64,000 nt of DNA from Macrotrachela quadricornifera (Eukaryota > Rotifera > Eurotatoria > Philodinida > Philodinidae). Both the position numbers and the translations under genes were made by a program. Shown piece after piece: positions 24,155 to 37,953 of this stretch; the stretch's first letter is position 1; each line of letters opens with the position of its first letter. The stretch covers positions 45,183 through 109,182 of the forward strand of contig JAJEKB010019266.1 in assembly GCA_022393335.1 (NCBI GenBank), read 5' to 3'. A model generated the notes under the pieces. It had not been told where the DNA came from. It worked only from the letters and a program-made list of their open reading frames with translations, and did no database searches.

Positions 24155-27100
24155 ATGGATGAAAAACAAGGAGATTCAATATCAACAGGTAATATAATAA
24201 TGGCTCCAAATCAATCAAATATTCCGCAAATGAAAACAATATCTAATCAAGCAGATCATCATATTTTTCGTATTCATTGTCTTTCAAAAAAGAAAACTTT
24301 AAAAGACAAGAAATATACTTCCATAGATGATATCAAAAAAGATGCTTTTCTACTCTTTGACACGACAACATTTAATAATGATAATGCTATTCTGACATAC
24401 TTAGATGACAATAATGTTGAAGTTCTATTAATTTCTGTACCTGATTTACCTAGAAAAGGTCATTCTAAAGATTTATTCATTAGATTTGTATGTAATTTTT
24501 CTTTTGATAACTAATACCTCAAATATATTTATGATTTCTTTACAGATTCTACCGGCTTGTGCTATGTGTTCAAATCCATTTAGTATTATTAATGGACAAT
24601 TACTATTTCAATGTTCTATAATTAAATGTGGTGAACAATATTGTGGCAATTGTGTTCAAGCTATTCAAGGATCTCCACCCGAACATCCATTCGTATGTAT
24701 TACCTGTAAGAATCATGTTACTCCAAAACGAAATACGTTAATTGAAAAACACATTATTTGGAAGAGTATGTGTAAATTATATGGAAGTCAAAGTTTACTT
24801 GATCTTCAAGGAGATTTAGAATTAATATCATGTCAACCTATTTTGAAAAGTATATCATTTCGACTTATTCATCTTCAATCTCGACTTGTTAGTTTTCAAA
24901 AAATATTAGGAAATGATAATTTGTGTAAACCATCTGATAAGCAATTGATTAATAATACGAAAGAATTATGTACGAAACTTGAATATCTCGCTCAACAAAT
25001 ACAAGAAATTAATCAAGAAATGGAATGTCATAGTGTTATTGTTAGTGATTGTGTAGAAGAATATAAAGATGGTATGAGACATTTTGATCGTCTATGCGAA
25101 ACATTAATTAAATATATTGAAAAACTCGAAATAAATGACGATGATATAACGATAAATACATCTAGTACCCACAATGAACATATTAAACAATTGTATCGTA
25201 TGAATAATTTGAACAAATTATCATCTGAACAAAATATTAATGCTATTAATTATATTCTCGAAGATATTTTCTTTAGAAAGAAATGTCTTTCGTCACATTT
25301 AGAAATTGTCATGTCATTACTTGAAAATAAACCTCACCAAACTACATTAATTGATAATAATCTGCGAAAAACAAAAAAAAAGTTGCATATAATATCCACT
25401 ATTGAAGAAAAACTAAATTATTTACGAGGAAATTTACCAGCTATTCAACGATTTATTAATGAATATGATACTCTTTTACGAGATGATGAATATCCAGACA
25501 TTCCTGGTTCAAAATTTATAGTATTACTTGAAGAATTACGTGTACGAACGGAAGAATTAGAAATCTCAAAACATTTTCCGGAAATCTTTCGATTAACAAA
25601 ACAATGGCAGGATGATCATGGTGCAGACAATGAATTTAAGCCGAAAATAATTGAACTTTTCAAAAGTGTGGAATTGGATATAAAATATTTATTAAGCCAT
25701 CACAATTATATCGATTCATTTCCATACAAAATTGGTGTTATTGGGGATGGAAGCGTTGGAAAAAGTGCATTATTAATAAATCTAGCCAATATAAATGAGT
25801 TTTCTTCAATGGTTAATAATGAACGAAGCACATTTGGTTATCTTCAATTCGATACATCTATTGATAAGTATTTACATAATAACAAGGCTATTCCAATTAC
25901 TTTTGTCGATATTGAAGGAGCCACTGATGTTGATAAATTTCAATCAATTGGAAATTATATTGAATTAATCAATAAAGCAGACTGTGATCTATACATTGTT
26001 GTGTTTGATAAACAATTCAGTAATCACAATCGTATTTGTCAAGAATATATTGAGAATATACTTGCACGAAAATGTCTTTTGGTTAGAAGCAAAGCTGACT
26101 CACTTTTTAATATTATTTTAGAGGAATCAACCGGTAAAAAATATAAAGAGAGTATTACTACAAACTATCAAGTAAAACTTGCTTTAAATGAAGCTAAAAA
26201 ACGTGCTTTAAAAACCTTCGATGACCAACGACTAATTCAAAAAGTATATTTAACAGCAGTTATTTGTGATGATGATGATCTGAAAGATGCATCTTTTGCC
26301 GCATTCGATCAAGATAAATTGGAAGATGAAATTTTTCGATTGGCAATTGAAGATTTTCGAGTAGAACGCATCTGTAAACTTGCCACTCTCGCTTCAAGAG
26401 CCGTTATCAATGTATGTTTTCGTCGTGGATATGCAGTTTCACAAACACAGTATAGATGGCTTGCTGCTGGTGCTAGTATTATCCCATTCTGTGATGAGCT
26501 ACCAGCATTTTTTGGACGTGAAAAAATTCGTCAAGCTTTTGGTATTCATGACAATTCGACGATAACAAATGTATTTTTTAGAATATCAGACTCTTTTGAA
26601 GAATATTTAAAGGAAAAAAGTTTTTCAGTACCAAAAAAATATTTGAAATCTGGCTATTTCAAATATTTGATACCTAAAAATATGAAACAATATAAGTCAC
26701 TGTCAATTACAGATCCAAATCAATATGTTAAACAAGCTTCAGTATATATCCGAAACAAAACCCTCTGTTCACAAAATGTCGAAAATTGTGTTCGTCATAC
26801 AGCTACTACCATTTTTGGACGCATTGCTATGACTCTCGGTATAGTAGGCACTTTGGCTGATGATGCTGCACGAATTGTTGTTCCAACTACATCGGCTGCC
26901 TTACGTACCGTTTCAATTGCTGGTATTATTGTTGGCGCAGTACTTACTCCGGTGTTTGCTGCATGGTCATTCTATTCTACTGGAAAACGAATGAATGAAC
27001 ATCTTCATTTACTCTGTGATGATCTTGTGATTATTCTTGCACATTTTATAATTAATTTGTGCAATAGTTGTTGTCAAAGTATAGAATTACCTCTACTTCC

Positions 27101-27182
27101 ATCATCTGAAACCGATTCTTTATCGTCTGACACAGATTCTTTGTCATCTGATATAGATTTCTTGTCTTTTGACAATGAATAG
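24155..27182 (+). CDS. PB1-like / zinc-finger / IRG-like GTPase fusion protein
   Basis: Two exons (24155..24487 and 24546..27182) join in phase 0 to 989 residues. Residues about 35-111 have a PB1- or ubiquitin-like look (ILTYLDDNNVEVLLISVPDL). Residues 116-165 hold eight cysteines spaced C-x2-C-x14-C-x4-C-x4-C-x2-C-x14-C-x2-C, a probable two-zinc RING- or FYVE-like module. A helical region of about 330 residues follows. The GTPase has G1 GDGSVGKS (511-518), G3 DIEG (566-569) and G4 SKAD (626-629) within LLVRSKADS, which resembles the VRTKxD of immunity-related GTPases. The C-terminal part has an IRG-like helical domain, a hydrophobic hairpin (about 893-920) and an acidic tail with three TDSLSSD-like repeats. 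IRG proteins attack pathogen vacuole membranes in vertebrates; that role here is inference. Confidence 0.75.
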
Positions 27183-28072
27183 ATTAATAAAAATAAGATT
27201 GATTATAGTTCAAATTTCATTATTAATTTATAGAATATCAAAAGTATCTATATTTAGAATTCGTTTGATAAACTTTGGTGAACAAAATTGGAACGATATT
27301 ATCACAAGAGATTAGTTCAATTATTTAGATGAACATGGTTCTAAACAAATGAAACAGGAGTTTGTAATTTTCATGAAGTTTATATAGCTACTAATTTAAA
27401 CTAAAAAAAATGAAAAATATTTTCGATTTCGAATATTGAGACCACATGTTCTATGTAAGTGGATGCATTGATATATGTATATTACATGGTATATACAAGC
27501 AAACTTTATTAAGTTAAAAGCTATTCAGAGACAAAGAAGAAATTTTCATCGTCGTACATTTCATTAAAGGTGTAGCACAAAATTAAAAATGTCTCGTGAA
27601 TATTAACAAATATAATTCTCAAATCAAAACATTCATTTGAAAGTATAAACACAAGTGACATTTAAATATAAGATTTATTCTTGACTTATCATTATATATG
27701 ATCAATTGAGAAGACAAAAGTTATATATCCAAATAATGTTGATTTAGAGTCTTTTATTGTTAATGATCGAAAATAACACATGTGCAGCGCATCTAATGCA
27801 TGTCTTCATATCGTTATTATTTGAAATAAAACGAATATTTTCTTCTCAATAACGATTATTATACAAAGAAATCTTTCTTTTTATTTTTTTATGTGAAGAA
27901 AAGTAAGAAAGTGTCTTAATGTAGGATACGGATCGAAGAATCCATCACTTATACATTATCCTTTTACATCTATTCTTTATATTTGTTTTTATTTCGTATG
28001 CAATCATTCGTGTCTTTATATTCATTACATTATCATCGATTATTAACAAAAATAATCTAAACGAAAACAACA
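27183..28072. other. Intergenic, IRG-like gene / HAL
   Basis: 890 bp of AT-rich sequence upstream of HAL. No gene or structured repeat seen. Confidence 0.6.
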
Positions 28073-30909
28073 ATGGTACTTCGTATTCCTGTCACAATTC
28101 ATACTGTACCAGAAAAATTTCTTATTGTATGTGAAACTGGTAATGAAACTATACAATGGTTATGTGAAACTGCTTATAATAGATGCATTGAAAAATATAA
28201 AGATAAAATAACACCTTATTATTTTGAAGCTCGACGTAGTATTGATCGAAGTCTATTATCACTTAAAGATCTTGTTCAACAAGTATTAAAAGATAATGAA
28301 TCAGTAGAAGTTGGTAAGGTTTATAGTTTTATTTGAATTAATATTAATTATTAATTTAGATATAGCAAAACGATTTGATGATGATGATTCTTTTAGTACA
28401 GCTACGTAGGTTATTTAAAAATATTTTTTTCTTATTTAAACTTTTGATTTTTTTTCTTTAACAATAGAGATGAAGAACGTCGTGTAAGTTCTTTTTTTTT
28501 TAAAACAAAAATCTAACGAAAAATATTCGTATAGGTTATCGTACTTGATGGATATCATTTAAAATGTAGTGATCTTGTTCGTCTTGGTTCTGGTGAATAT
28601 CAAATTGAAGTAATAATTAAATTAAAATAATTCAATTTTTATTCAATCATATATTCTATTTAATAGTTATCATCAGAAACTTGGAAATTAATTCATAATG
28701 CACGTAAAATTGTTGATGATATTATTGATAATAAAAAAGGTTTATTTATATTTTATTAAAAGATTTATTTATTTATTTATTTTATAGTTGTATATGGTGT
28801 AAATACTGGTTTTGGTTCATTTGCATCAACAATTATTCCAAATGATAAACTTGCGTAAATTTTTCTTTGTTTTAGTTCTTTTGTTATATTATTATGAATA
28901 TATATATATATAGTGATTTACAAACTCGATTGATTGTTTCACATTGTGCTGGTGTTGGCGAACCATTAACAATTGAACGAGCTCGAATGATGTTTGCATT
29001 ACGAATTAATATTCTTGCTAAAGGATACTCAGGCATTTCTGAAGATACATTAAATCGAATTATAGCTGCATTTAATAGTAAAAAATATATTTATATATAT
29101 ATATATATAGAAATATATTTGAATGTTGATTTAGAATCATGTATTCCAGAAATTCCATCTCAAGGCACAGTAGGAGCTTCTGGTGATTTAGCACCATTAG
29201 CACATTTAGCGGCAGGTATTTAAATGGAAAGAAAAAAGAATTATGTTGTTAAAACAAGCTTCTCTTTTTATGTTAGGTTTAATGGGTATTGGACGTATGT
29301 GGTCACCAAAAACAGGATGGGGAAATGCAAGTGATGTATTAAAACAGAATGGATTAGATTTAATTGAATATAAACCAAAAGAAGTAAGTCAAATGAAAAT
29401 ATTCTTTTCTTTAATTTGGTTATTTATAGGGTTTAACTATGATCAATGGAACACAATTTATTACAGCATTAGGAGCAGAAGGTAAAATTTAGTTGTTTTT
29501 AAATGATTCTTTTATTTTTGTCTGTTTTTAAAGCTGTTGAACGAGCTATTTTATTAGCACGTCAAGCAGATATAATTGCTGCTCTGAGTACTGAAGCATT
29601 ACGTGGTACTGTTCGTCATTTACATCCTAGTAAGTATTTTTTTTCTTAGTTTTTTTTTTTATTCAAAGATCTTATTGTTTAAACAAGATCTTCACGCATG
29701 TCGACCCCATACTGGACAAAATCTTGTTGCACAACGATTACGTTCATTATTGAGTTCTCCATTACATCCATCAGAAATTTCAGAAAGTCATATTAATTGT
29801 GGTAAAGTACAAGATGCTTATTCAATTCGATGTATTCCACAAGTTAGTTTTTATTTAGTGAATTCTTTTATAATTTATTAGTGTTTTATTATAGGTCCAT
29901 GGTATATCATGGGATACAATGAAATTTGTTCAAAAAGTGATAACAACAGAAATGAATAGTGCAACGGATAATCCACTTGTATTTATAGATACTGATGAAG
30001 TTGTATCAGGTGGTAATTTTCATGGAGAATATCCAGCTAAAGTAGATGTTTTATTTATTAATTTTTTCATTACACTTGTTTTTTTTTATGTAAAATTTTA
30101 TTAATAGGCTTTAGATTATTTAGCAATTGGTGTACATGAGATAGGTAGTTTAAGTGAATGTCGTATGGAACGATTAGTTAATCATGGTATGAGTGGATTA
30201 CCACCGTTTTTAACACTTGAGGGTGGTCTTAATTCTGGTTTTATGATTGCACATTGTACAGCTGCAGCTCTTGGTAAATAATTTTATAGGAATTAAATGG
30301 TGAATTATTTGAGATTTTATAGTTTCGGAAAATAAAGTTTTATGTCATCCATCATCAGTAGATAGTATTTCAACAAGTGCTGGTCAAGAAGATCATGTTT
30401 CTATGGGTGGATGGTCCGCTCGAAAAGTATTAAAAGTTATTAATAATGTCGAAACTTGTGAGTCAACGCTTTTTTCTTATATATCTCTGTTTGAATTATT
30501 TTGTTTTTAGTATTAGCAATTGAATTATTAATGGCTTGTCAAGCAATTGATTTATTACATCCATTGACATCTACTCCACCACTACAAGCTGTTCATAGCT
30601 TAGTTCGACAATCCATTAAGTATATTTTTTATAATTTATGTTAACAAATTTTTATAATATTCTTATATTAAAGTACTTGGGATAAAGATCGATTTATGTC
30701 TCATGATATAGAACAAGCTACTCGTATTATTAAATCGGGTGTTGTAAGTATAGAATTAATATAAATAAAATTTATTTTTAATAATTTTCATTTAGATTTG
30801 GAAGTCAGCACAGCCTTATATTCAAAATTATCTTGATTGGTATCGTGTACATCTTCAGGGAGAACCGATACCAAAGTTTGAACCAATAACAGAAGAGCGT
30901 TTTCATTGA
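28073..30909 (+). CDS. HAL: Histidine ammonia-lyase (histidase)
   Basis: Eighteen short exons between the ATG and the TGA join in phase to 637 residues; human HAL has 657. The MIO prosthetic-group triad Ala-Ser-Gly is present in [14 protein letters not shown] (residues 242-244). Other signatures are [79 protein letters not shown] and [21 protein letters not shown]. The enzyme removes ammonia from L-histidine to give urocanate, the first step of histidine breakdown in the cytosol. The animal-type N-terminal extension (residues 1-100, with [13 protein letters not shown]) is retained, which separates HAL from plant and fungal PAL. All catalytic motifs are intact. Introns are mostly 45-75 bp. Confidence 0.97.
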
Positions 30910-31123
30910 ATAATTTTATTATTATGTATTGTAGTTTTTCTCATAATCCGAAACAAAATGTCAATCATGAAAATCTAATATAGTCATTCTTTATTGTATT
31001 TCAAACTATTGTTTCATACAAAACGATAGAATTATTGTCTTTATGAGATAATAGAAATATTAAAATATTCTTCTCTGCATTTCTGCATTTGTCCTCATTC
31101 TAAAGAAAAATAATAGTAAAACC

Positions 31124-32881
31124 ATGCAGTTAATGTATGTTTTTATTCTTCAGTTAGAAATGATGATCATGTATACTAAGGATTATAATGCAGTTGAATT
31201 AAATCGATTACGTATTACAACATTTAATCGAAATAATTTATTGATAAGACCATCAATGAACAATACTAGACAAACAATAGTAGCTTTTGGCTTAAGTATT
31301 ATTGAAGTAGCAGGAATTGATCCACAAAAACAGGTCAGTATAGATACAAAAAAGTTTAATCTACATAGATTCTGTTCCTGATGTCTGTTTTTATGTGTGT
31401 GTACATAACTATTAAGAATTATTTAAGATATAATATAATATAATAATCCTACAAGAACGGTCGAGTATTTGCATTGTTTAGTCGCTTTTATATTGCAAGA
31501 CCAGCTATAGATAGTAATACATTTTTCTATGACTCGTAAAAGTCTCTAACAATTAATGATACCTTTAAGAGTAGTTGTTTAGTTTTTTTTAATGGACTAC
31601 AATTATCTGCTTATTTTCTCAAAACTAATGTCTTTTTTTTTTTGATTTTTAAAGGTTATTACGCTTAACGCTAATTTTGAATTAACATGGTGTGATGATC
31701 GTTTACATTGGAATACAAGTGAACAATTATGTCTTAATAGACGAAATCGTTCAGATAGTTTTTTCACTACGTATGAGATCTGGACACCTGATATTGTTGC
31801 AGTAAATGGGCCAGGAAAAACACCAATAGATATCAAATATCAGTATCCTGTTCTAGTTATTTGTACAGGACATGTTAGATGGTCATATCAAGATAAACTT
31901 ATCTCTTTTTGCGAAATCGATGTTCGAAATTTTCCATTTGATCGACAATATTGTTCTATTCTTCTTCAGTCAACTATTTTTGACTCAAGTCAGTTAAAAC
32001 TACGTAGTTTGTATAAAGTAGTACGATTATATAATTTCATAAATACTGAATGGCAAATTGCGCATGCAACAATTAAAGAGATTGATTTATATAATCCATA
32101 TCACGCACGTAATTTTAGCACAATTAAAATCGACATTCAACTTGTGCGTCTTTCACGTTTTTATATCTTCAAAATCATTTTACCATTTTCTATCATATCA
32201 TCACTTGCATTATTCTCATTTTGTTTACCAACAGATAGTGGTGAAAAAATAGCACTCACTGTTAGTGTTTTACTTTCATTAATTTTTTATTTACGAATGG
32301 TATCTAATTATGTACCGAAAACTGAACGTGGTGTATGCATATTAACATTATATTCTAATATAATATTTTCTTTCGTTTTTCTTTCGTGTGTGTTTAATAT
32401 ATTTACCATATTTATTTATTATCATGAACAATATTCTTTAAGAAATAAGATACCAAAACGCAAACAAAAACCTGTTTTATTTACTATACATAAATCATTA
32501 TTAAAATTGAATAAACAACGATGGAGATGTTTAAAAAAATGTCATAATATTCAAGAAAATTTATCTTCAAAAACAAATCTTCATGCTATTGAAACATTAC
32601 ATGAAATTCAATATATTCGAAATTTATTAATGAATTTACTCGTACGAGATAATTCTACTAATTCTCGTCATCATTTATTTCATTCTAGACAATCTGTAAA
32701 AAAAATTGCTTTATTAATCGATCGAATTTTATTCATTATTTATCTTATTTCAATGCCATTAGGTATTATATTGTTTAAAACTAATAATCAATCACGTTTA
32801 TCATCAGGAATAAATCAACTACTTGATTTACGAAAACCAACTATTGATCCAAAACCAATTTTTCGTGAATGTCCAACATAA
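31124..32881 (+). CDS. Cys-loop pentameric ligand-gated ion channel subunit (nicotinic receptor-like)
   Basis: Two exons (31124..31333 and 31655..32881) join in phase 0 to 478 residues. The extracellular domain has the WTPDIVAVNG motif and the Cys-loop C156-x13-C170 (CEIDVRNFPFDRQYC). Four membrane helices follow: TM1 (about 240-261), TM2 (about 267-285, EKIALTVSVLLSLIF), TM3 (about 298-323) and TM4 (about 436-455). The GEK sequence before TM2, without the proline insertion of anion channels, suggests a cation channel. The N-terminal hydrophobic stretch (MYVFILQL) is a weak signal peptide, so the true start may lie in an unseen upstream exon. Loop C lacks the adjacent cysteine pair of acetylcholine-binding alpha subunits, so the ligand is unknown. 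The 321-bp intron holds nothing else recognisable. Confidence 0.85.
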
Positions 32882-33547
32882 TAAAAAAAAACTACTATAT
32901 TGTAATTTAAGTTTATAAATAAATTTCTAGACTATAGAACTGAAATGAACTGTAACATACGAGAAAATACTTAAATAATAATGTGAAGAAGACACAATTC
33001 TCATTGAACATTGACAAGTTCTTAATTTGACAATTGTCATGTCACAATTGATCATATGAAAAGAACATTGATTGCTAACAAATAGAACTTGATGATAAAT
33101 CGATATAGATTTTTATTTTTCTGAATTTTTATCAGTTAACAAAGACATATATTTTATTTTCGTGTGTATATATTTATGAAAAAAAAATACAATATACACA
33201 TAGATAAACTATAGACGAACAAATAATCACGAATTCACACAGTTTAAGGCGATGACAAAATTGACATTTGTTATTGTTGTTATTTTGTTTTTAAAGAAAG
33301 CACACAAACCACCACTATTAACATAAACATAAAAACTAACAACTGCAGACAAAAATATTTCTTAGACTATAATTTTCACACATATTTGTGTGATGGAGAA
33401 TATAATCTATCAGACTAGAAACATCACTGTTGAAAAAAAAATAGAAATAAACGAAACAAGAGAAAAAAAAGGAAGAAACGTTTATTTTGATAGTATGTAT
33501 TTTTATGTTTATTATAATCAGATTATCACATATCCCGATAAAATAAT
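32882..33547. other. Convergent intergenic region, channel gene / DGK
   Basis: About 665 bp of 3' flanks. Small open frames on both strands near 33336-33617 are low-complexity and not supported. Confidence 0.6.
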
Positions 33548-36500
33548 TTATTTTCGAAATAAACGCCAAAAACCATTTTTACGTTCTTTTCGTGGTGCCA
33601 TTAACATAGGTACTTGATTTTTATGTGTTATTGAAATAGTACATGGTGGTTGTAACCATGGTTCACCATCAATTTGCATCGGGAAACTTTTGTGAGTTCT
33701 TTATAAATAAAAATAAACAATTATTAAAATAATTTCATTTATTTTTTTTTTGTTACCTGATAACAACTGATGAACATTGACCAAGTCGTTTTGCACTTGA
33801 TCGTACACCAGCATAAATTGAACCAGCATGAATCGCTGACTGTACACCAACAACTTCAATTAATTTATCTCCAACATCTAAAAATAAAACGAATAATTTT
33901 TCAATATTCCTTTCTTTTCTTTTATTTCTACCTTGTAAAACAAATGTCATATCTGACGTTGAACTCGTGGAATATTCCCTACAAAAACAACTGAAAAAAT
34001 GCCTTGAAACTTTTCTCTTTGTTTTTTTAATCACATACGAGTCTTTTCGGTGGAAATTTAATGGTGTTTTACGACTTTTATGTCGACTACCTTCACCCCA
34101 TAATGATATACCACCATATATACTTGGAATATTTAATAATGCAATACCTTCTAACGATGGTCCATTTGATAAATCTAATGAAACTCCATCACACTATAAT
34201 ACGAAAAATAAATTTTTAAAGAATTGTTTTTTTTTTATTATTTACCATTATATCAATATCTTCATGTAAATTTTTACATGTTGATGATAATGCTTCTGAA
34301 GTACCAAATTCTAAATACCATAATTTATTTTTCATTCTAAAATTTTAAATAAAAATTATTAATTATAAAAAAGAAATGAGGTAATAGAATTCTACCTGCT
34401 ACTAAATTTTTCAGGATGCTTTTCACGCATTAAATGAAATCGATGAGCAATTGAAGCATCCTAACAAAAAAAAATTTTTTTTAAAATTATTTTTTTTTTA
34501 TTATTTTATTAATGACTTACAACACCAATAGAAAAATAATTATTTATTATATTATATGGAATATCATCGCCTTTTTCTTCTATATCGGTTTGTGTACTAA
34601 ACTCAATTTGCCATCGATCAAGCATAATCACCGGTGCTTGTGAAACTTTTTTAAGAATTTTTGTTAAACTTTCATTTTCATATCCACCACCCCATGCTAG
34701 ACATCGAGCTAAATCATTGCCTGTACCTAATGGTAAAACAGCTACTGGTGCTCGACGACGCAATGGAACTCGATCCATAACATCAAGGACCCAACCAACT
34801 AAATATGAAATATTAATTGATTAAAATAAAACAAAACAAAAAAGGAATAACAGGGGAAATTTTCCAGTGTCAATTGGATGAATATTTTGCCTATAAATAG
34901 AAACTAGATGAAAGCCAAAAATTATGATCATTTTACTGAATTTTTGATCTTTTCAGATTATAATTCTTGACTTTTGACCTAGATCTAGTCTCAATAGATT
35001 CTATTTATAGGCAAAATATCAGTCCCATCGATGATTGACACTGTGGAATTTGTTCTCTTAAGAATTTATATACCTGTTCCATCACCACCACAACAAAGAA
35101 CACGAAAATCTTCAAGATCTTTGAAAAATTGTAATCTAAATTAACATAATTTCTATTAATATTCAAAAAAATTCTATATCTTCTTTGATATCTTTTATTT
35201 ATAACAAAAAAAAATCTAACGAATTTTATTTGAAAAAATTTTCTATTTCTTTTATTCTTTAAATTGATGAACTATGTTTTGATAACAAGTATTATCAAGA
35301 GAAATATTTTTAAATAATACTCTAAGGAAATCATGTATACTAAATATTGTGTTTTATTAATATTTTTTTTTTCATATTATATCATATGATAAATATATTC
35401 GAAAAAAAATTAGACAAAAGAAAGAAATTTATTATGGATTAACTTGATTATTTTCTGAATAAAAATATCTATTCATTGTTCAAAAAAAATAAATAAATAA
35501 ATATAAAATAATTACCCAGGCATAGGTCCAGATTTAGTAAGATTAAAAACTTGACGGGGATTTAATAAATATTGAAATTTACGCATAATTCTAAAAGAAA
35601 AAAATTTTCTTTTTTTTTTTAAATTAATTAAATATTTATTTTATTTACCTTTCACCTTGTTTACCACCTGATTTTGGATTAATAAAAATAAGTAATGGAT
35701 GTGTATTTGGTAAAGGATTTATTTGAAATGATTGCATAGACCCTTCCACACATGATTCTTCTCGTTTAACATCATTTCCACTTCTTGGTATTCTTGGTCG
35801 TTCCTAAATTAATTAAAGATAATTTTTTGTAATAAGAAAAATAACGAAAATCTTTACTAAAACAGCTGGACAAATACATATTGGTGGTATAATATGATCT
35901 CGATTAGGACCTAATGTACATTCAGGTTTTAATTGTGATACACATTTATTATGTAATGTCATTTGACACCAACGACAATGAAGACCTGTTATACCATTAT
36001 AAGTTTTTATTGATTTTCTACATCGATCACAGCTAGAATTATTTAAGTAAATAAATAAATAAAAAAAATTTAATTTAAAATATAATTTCTTACTTTCCAG
36101 CACAATTGCCTTCAGTCCAATGATGTAACATAATTGTATCTGGTTTTCGTGCTTTTGCATATGTTGAAATACAATTTGGTGGTGCTCGATTAGCACATCG
36201 TTCATGAACAACATATCGGCAAACTAGAATAAAGAAACGAAAAATAAAATAATTGATTATTAGGTTTTTTTAAAATAAAACTTACATGTACAACATAAAC
36301 CTTGTTTACCCAAACCAACAAGCATAGTTAAACAGAGATTACAATAAGCAGGTTTATTGAAATGTTTTAATCTCCATGAATGAGTTCCATCATCTCGAAC
36401 ATTCTATCAAAAACAAAAATAAAAATAAAAATAAAATTCCATCTTTTAAACATACAGAATCTAGACCAAGTAAAACAAGAAGTGGTGCTGTTGTTAATCC

Positions 36501-37953
36501 ACCTCGTTTCCATTCATCTAATGTAACAGCACCATCATTATCATAATCAATTTCTTTCATCATTGCTTCAAGAATCTAAATTATTGAATTATGTTTCGTT
36601 TTTTTTTTATTAATTAATTAATTAAAATTTTACCGGTCTTAATTCAGATACATCCCAACCGAGATATTCAGCAACATTCATCATTTGATTAACAATTGAA
36701 TCAGTTTCCTAAAATATAAAAATAAAAAAAATTTTTTTTTTTTTCTTTTAAGAAAAACAAACTTGTTTATCTAATATTCCATTTCCATCTTCATCATACA
36801 ACATAAACATAACTATAAAAAATAATTTTTTATTAGAAAAAAAAAAATCAATAAATATTTATAATTGATTTACATTCAAGTTTTTGTTCAGGTGTTCCAC
36901 CTTCCAGTAATGAAAAATAACAAATAATATCTTTTAAATAAATTCGTGCTGTATTTATATCAATTTGTTGTTGAGATTGTATCATTGCTGCTTGTTGTTG
37001 TGCTGTTGGATGATGATGAGGATGAGGATGATGATGATCACGTATTGGTTCAATACCAGATATTTTATTTAATAATTGAGATAGAGATGTTCGAAATACC
37101 CATGGATCTTCCGAATTATTAACAGTTGTTACAGCTATGAAAAATACAATATATATATATATATAGCGAATATTGAAGTAATTTGGAATTTATAGTCTTT
37201 TTACCATTAGTATGCAATGAATGAATTGAATGAATGGAAGGATTAGATTTTCTTGATGATTGTCGAGAATTTCCTGGTGAATCATGATGTTGATCATGTG
37301 AATTACCTCGACGCATAAGTTTCTCTTTACCCATAGAACATACACCTATAGAATATATTCTAAAAGAAAATTTTTAATAATTCAACTAACCTGCTCGTGT
37401 TTTTGAATCAGCAATGGCTTCATCAGTAAATTTTTTTGGACGAAAAAATTTATCTGGAAAAAATGAAAAAGTTGATGTTGGTTGTGAACCAGTTGTTAGT
37501 GTTGTTGTTGTTGTTGTTGGTAATGTTGTTGTAGCAAGTGGAAGAATACCAATTGCTGATGATGAATCAATTGGTATAACTAATGCAGGTTTTTTAATAA
37601 ATGATAAAAATAAATGTCGACATAAATCTTCTGGTATATCAGAATTATCAATAAGTAAATCAAGAAATTGTCGAAAACCTTTATAATCAAGTTGCTAATA
37701 AAATAAAATGAGAGAGATTAATAGAAAAAAACTAAAAATATGAAAAATTTACCTCATCACATTTATGAGCTAGCCAATCTTGATCTTTTTCAAGTATAGC
37801 AACAACATCTTTTACTTTCTTGGGAGCATCTTAATAGATATATAGAATTATTCTCATGAGAAAATTAAATTTATTGATTAACTTACATGAAATATAGTCT
37901 TGTAGACGTTGAAATTCGTCAGGTGAAAGTTTATTCCAATCAAATCGATTCAT
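33548..37953 (-). CDS. Diacylglycerol kinase, type I (EF-hand, C1, catalytic)
   Basis: About 17 exons run from the ATG at 37953 to the TAA at 33548. In order: an N-terminal recoverin-homology region ([18 protein letters not shown]), a low-complexity Ser/Thr/His linker, two EF-hands ([13 protein letters not shown] and [13 protein letters not shown]), two cysteine-rich C1 domains (near 36380-35880, [14 protein letters not shown] and [13 protein letters not shown]), the kinase domain with CCGGDGT and [18 protein letters not shown], and the accessory domain ending [20 protein letters not shown]. This is the architecture of DGK alpha/beta/gamma. These enzymes phosphorylate diacylglycerol to phosphatidic acid at membranes, ending DAG signalling, and are calcium-regulated through the EF-hands. 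The C-terminus is extended by a basic tail ([16 protein letters not shown]). One 275-bp intron is largely filled by an inverted-repeat element. Confidence 0.95.
34852..35057. repeat. MITE-like inverted-repeat element, family 1, short copy, in a DGK intron
   Basis: The arms are imperfect inverted copies of about 90 bp. They include a perfect 19-bp pair, ATATTTTGCCTATAAATAG at 34882..34900 and its complement at 35001..35019, and outer CAGTGTCAAT motifs. The element fills most of the intron 35073..34799, between the exon ending in the catalytic GGDGT and the exon encoding GWVLDVMDR. It shares its arms with the element at 18.1-18.9 kb. Confidence 0.88.

Noticed and set aside
28894..29110. Separate small gene inside HAL
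   Set aside because: It is HAL exon 7 read from an intron start codon and through the following intron.
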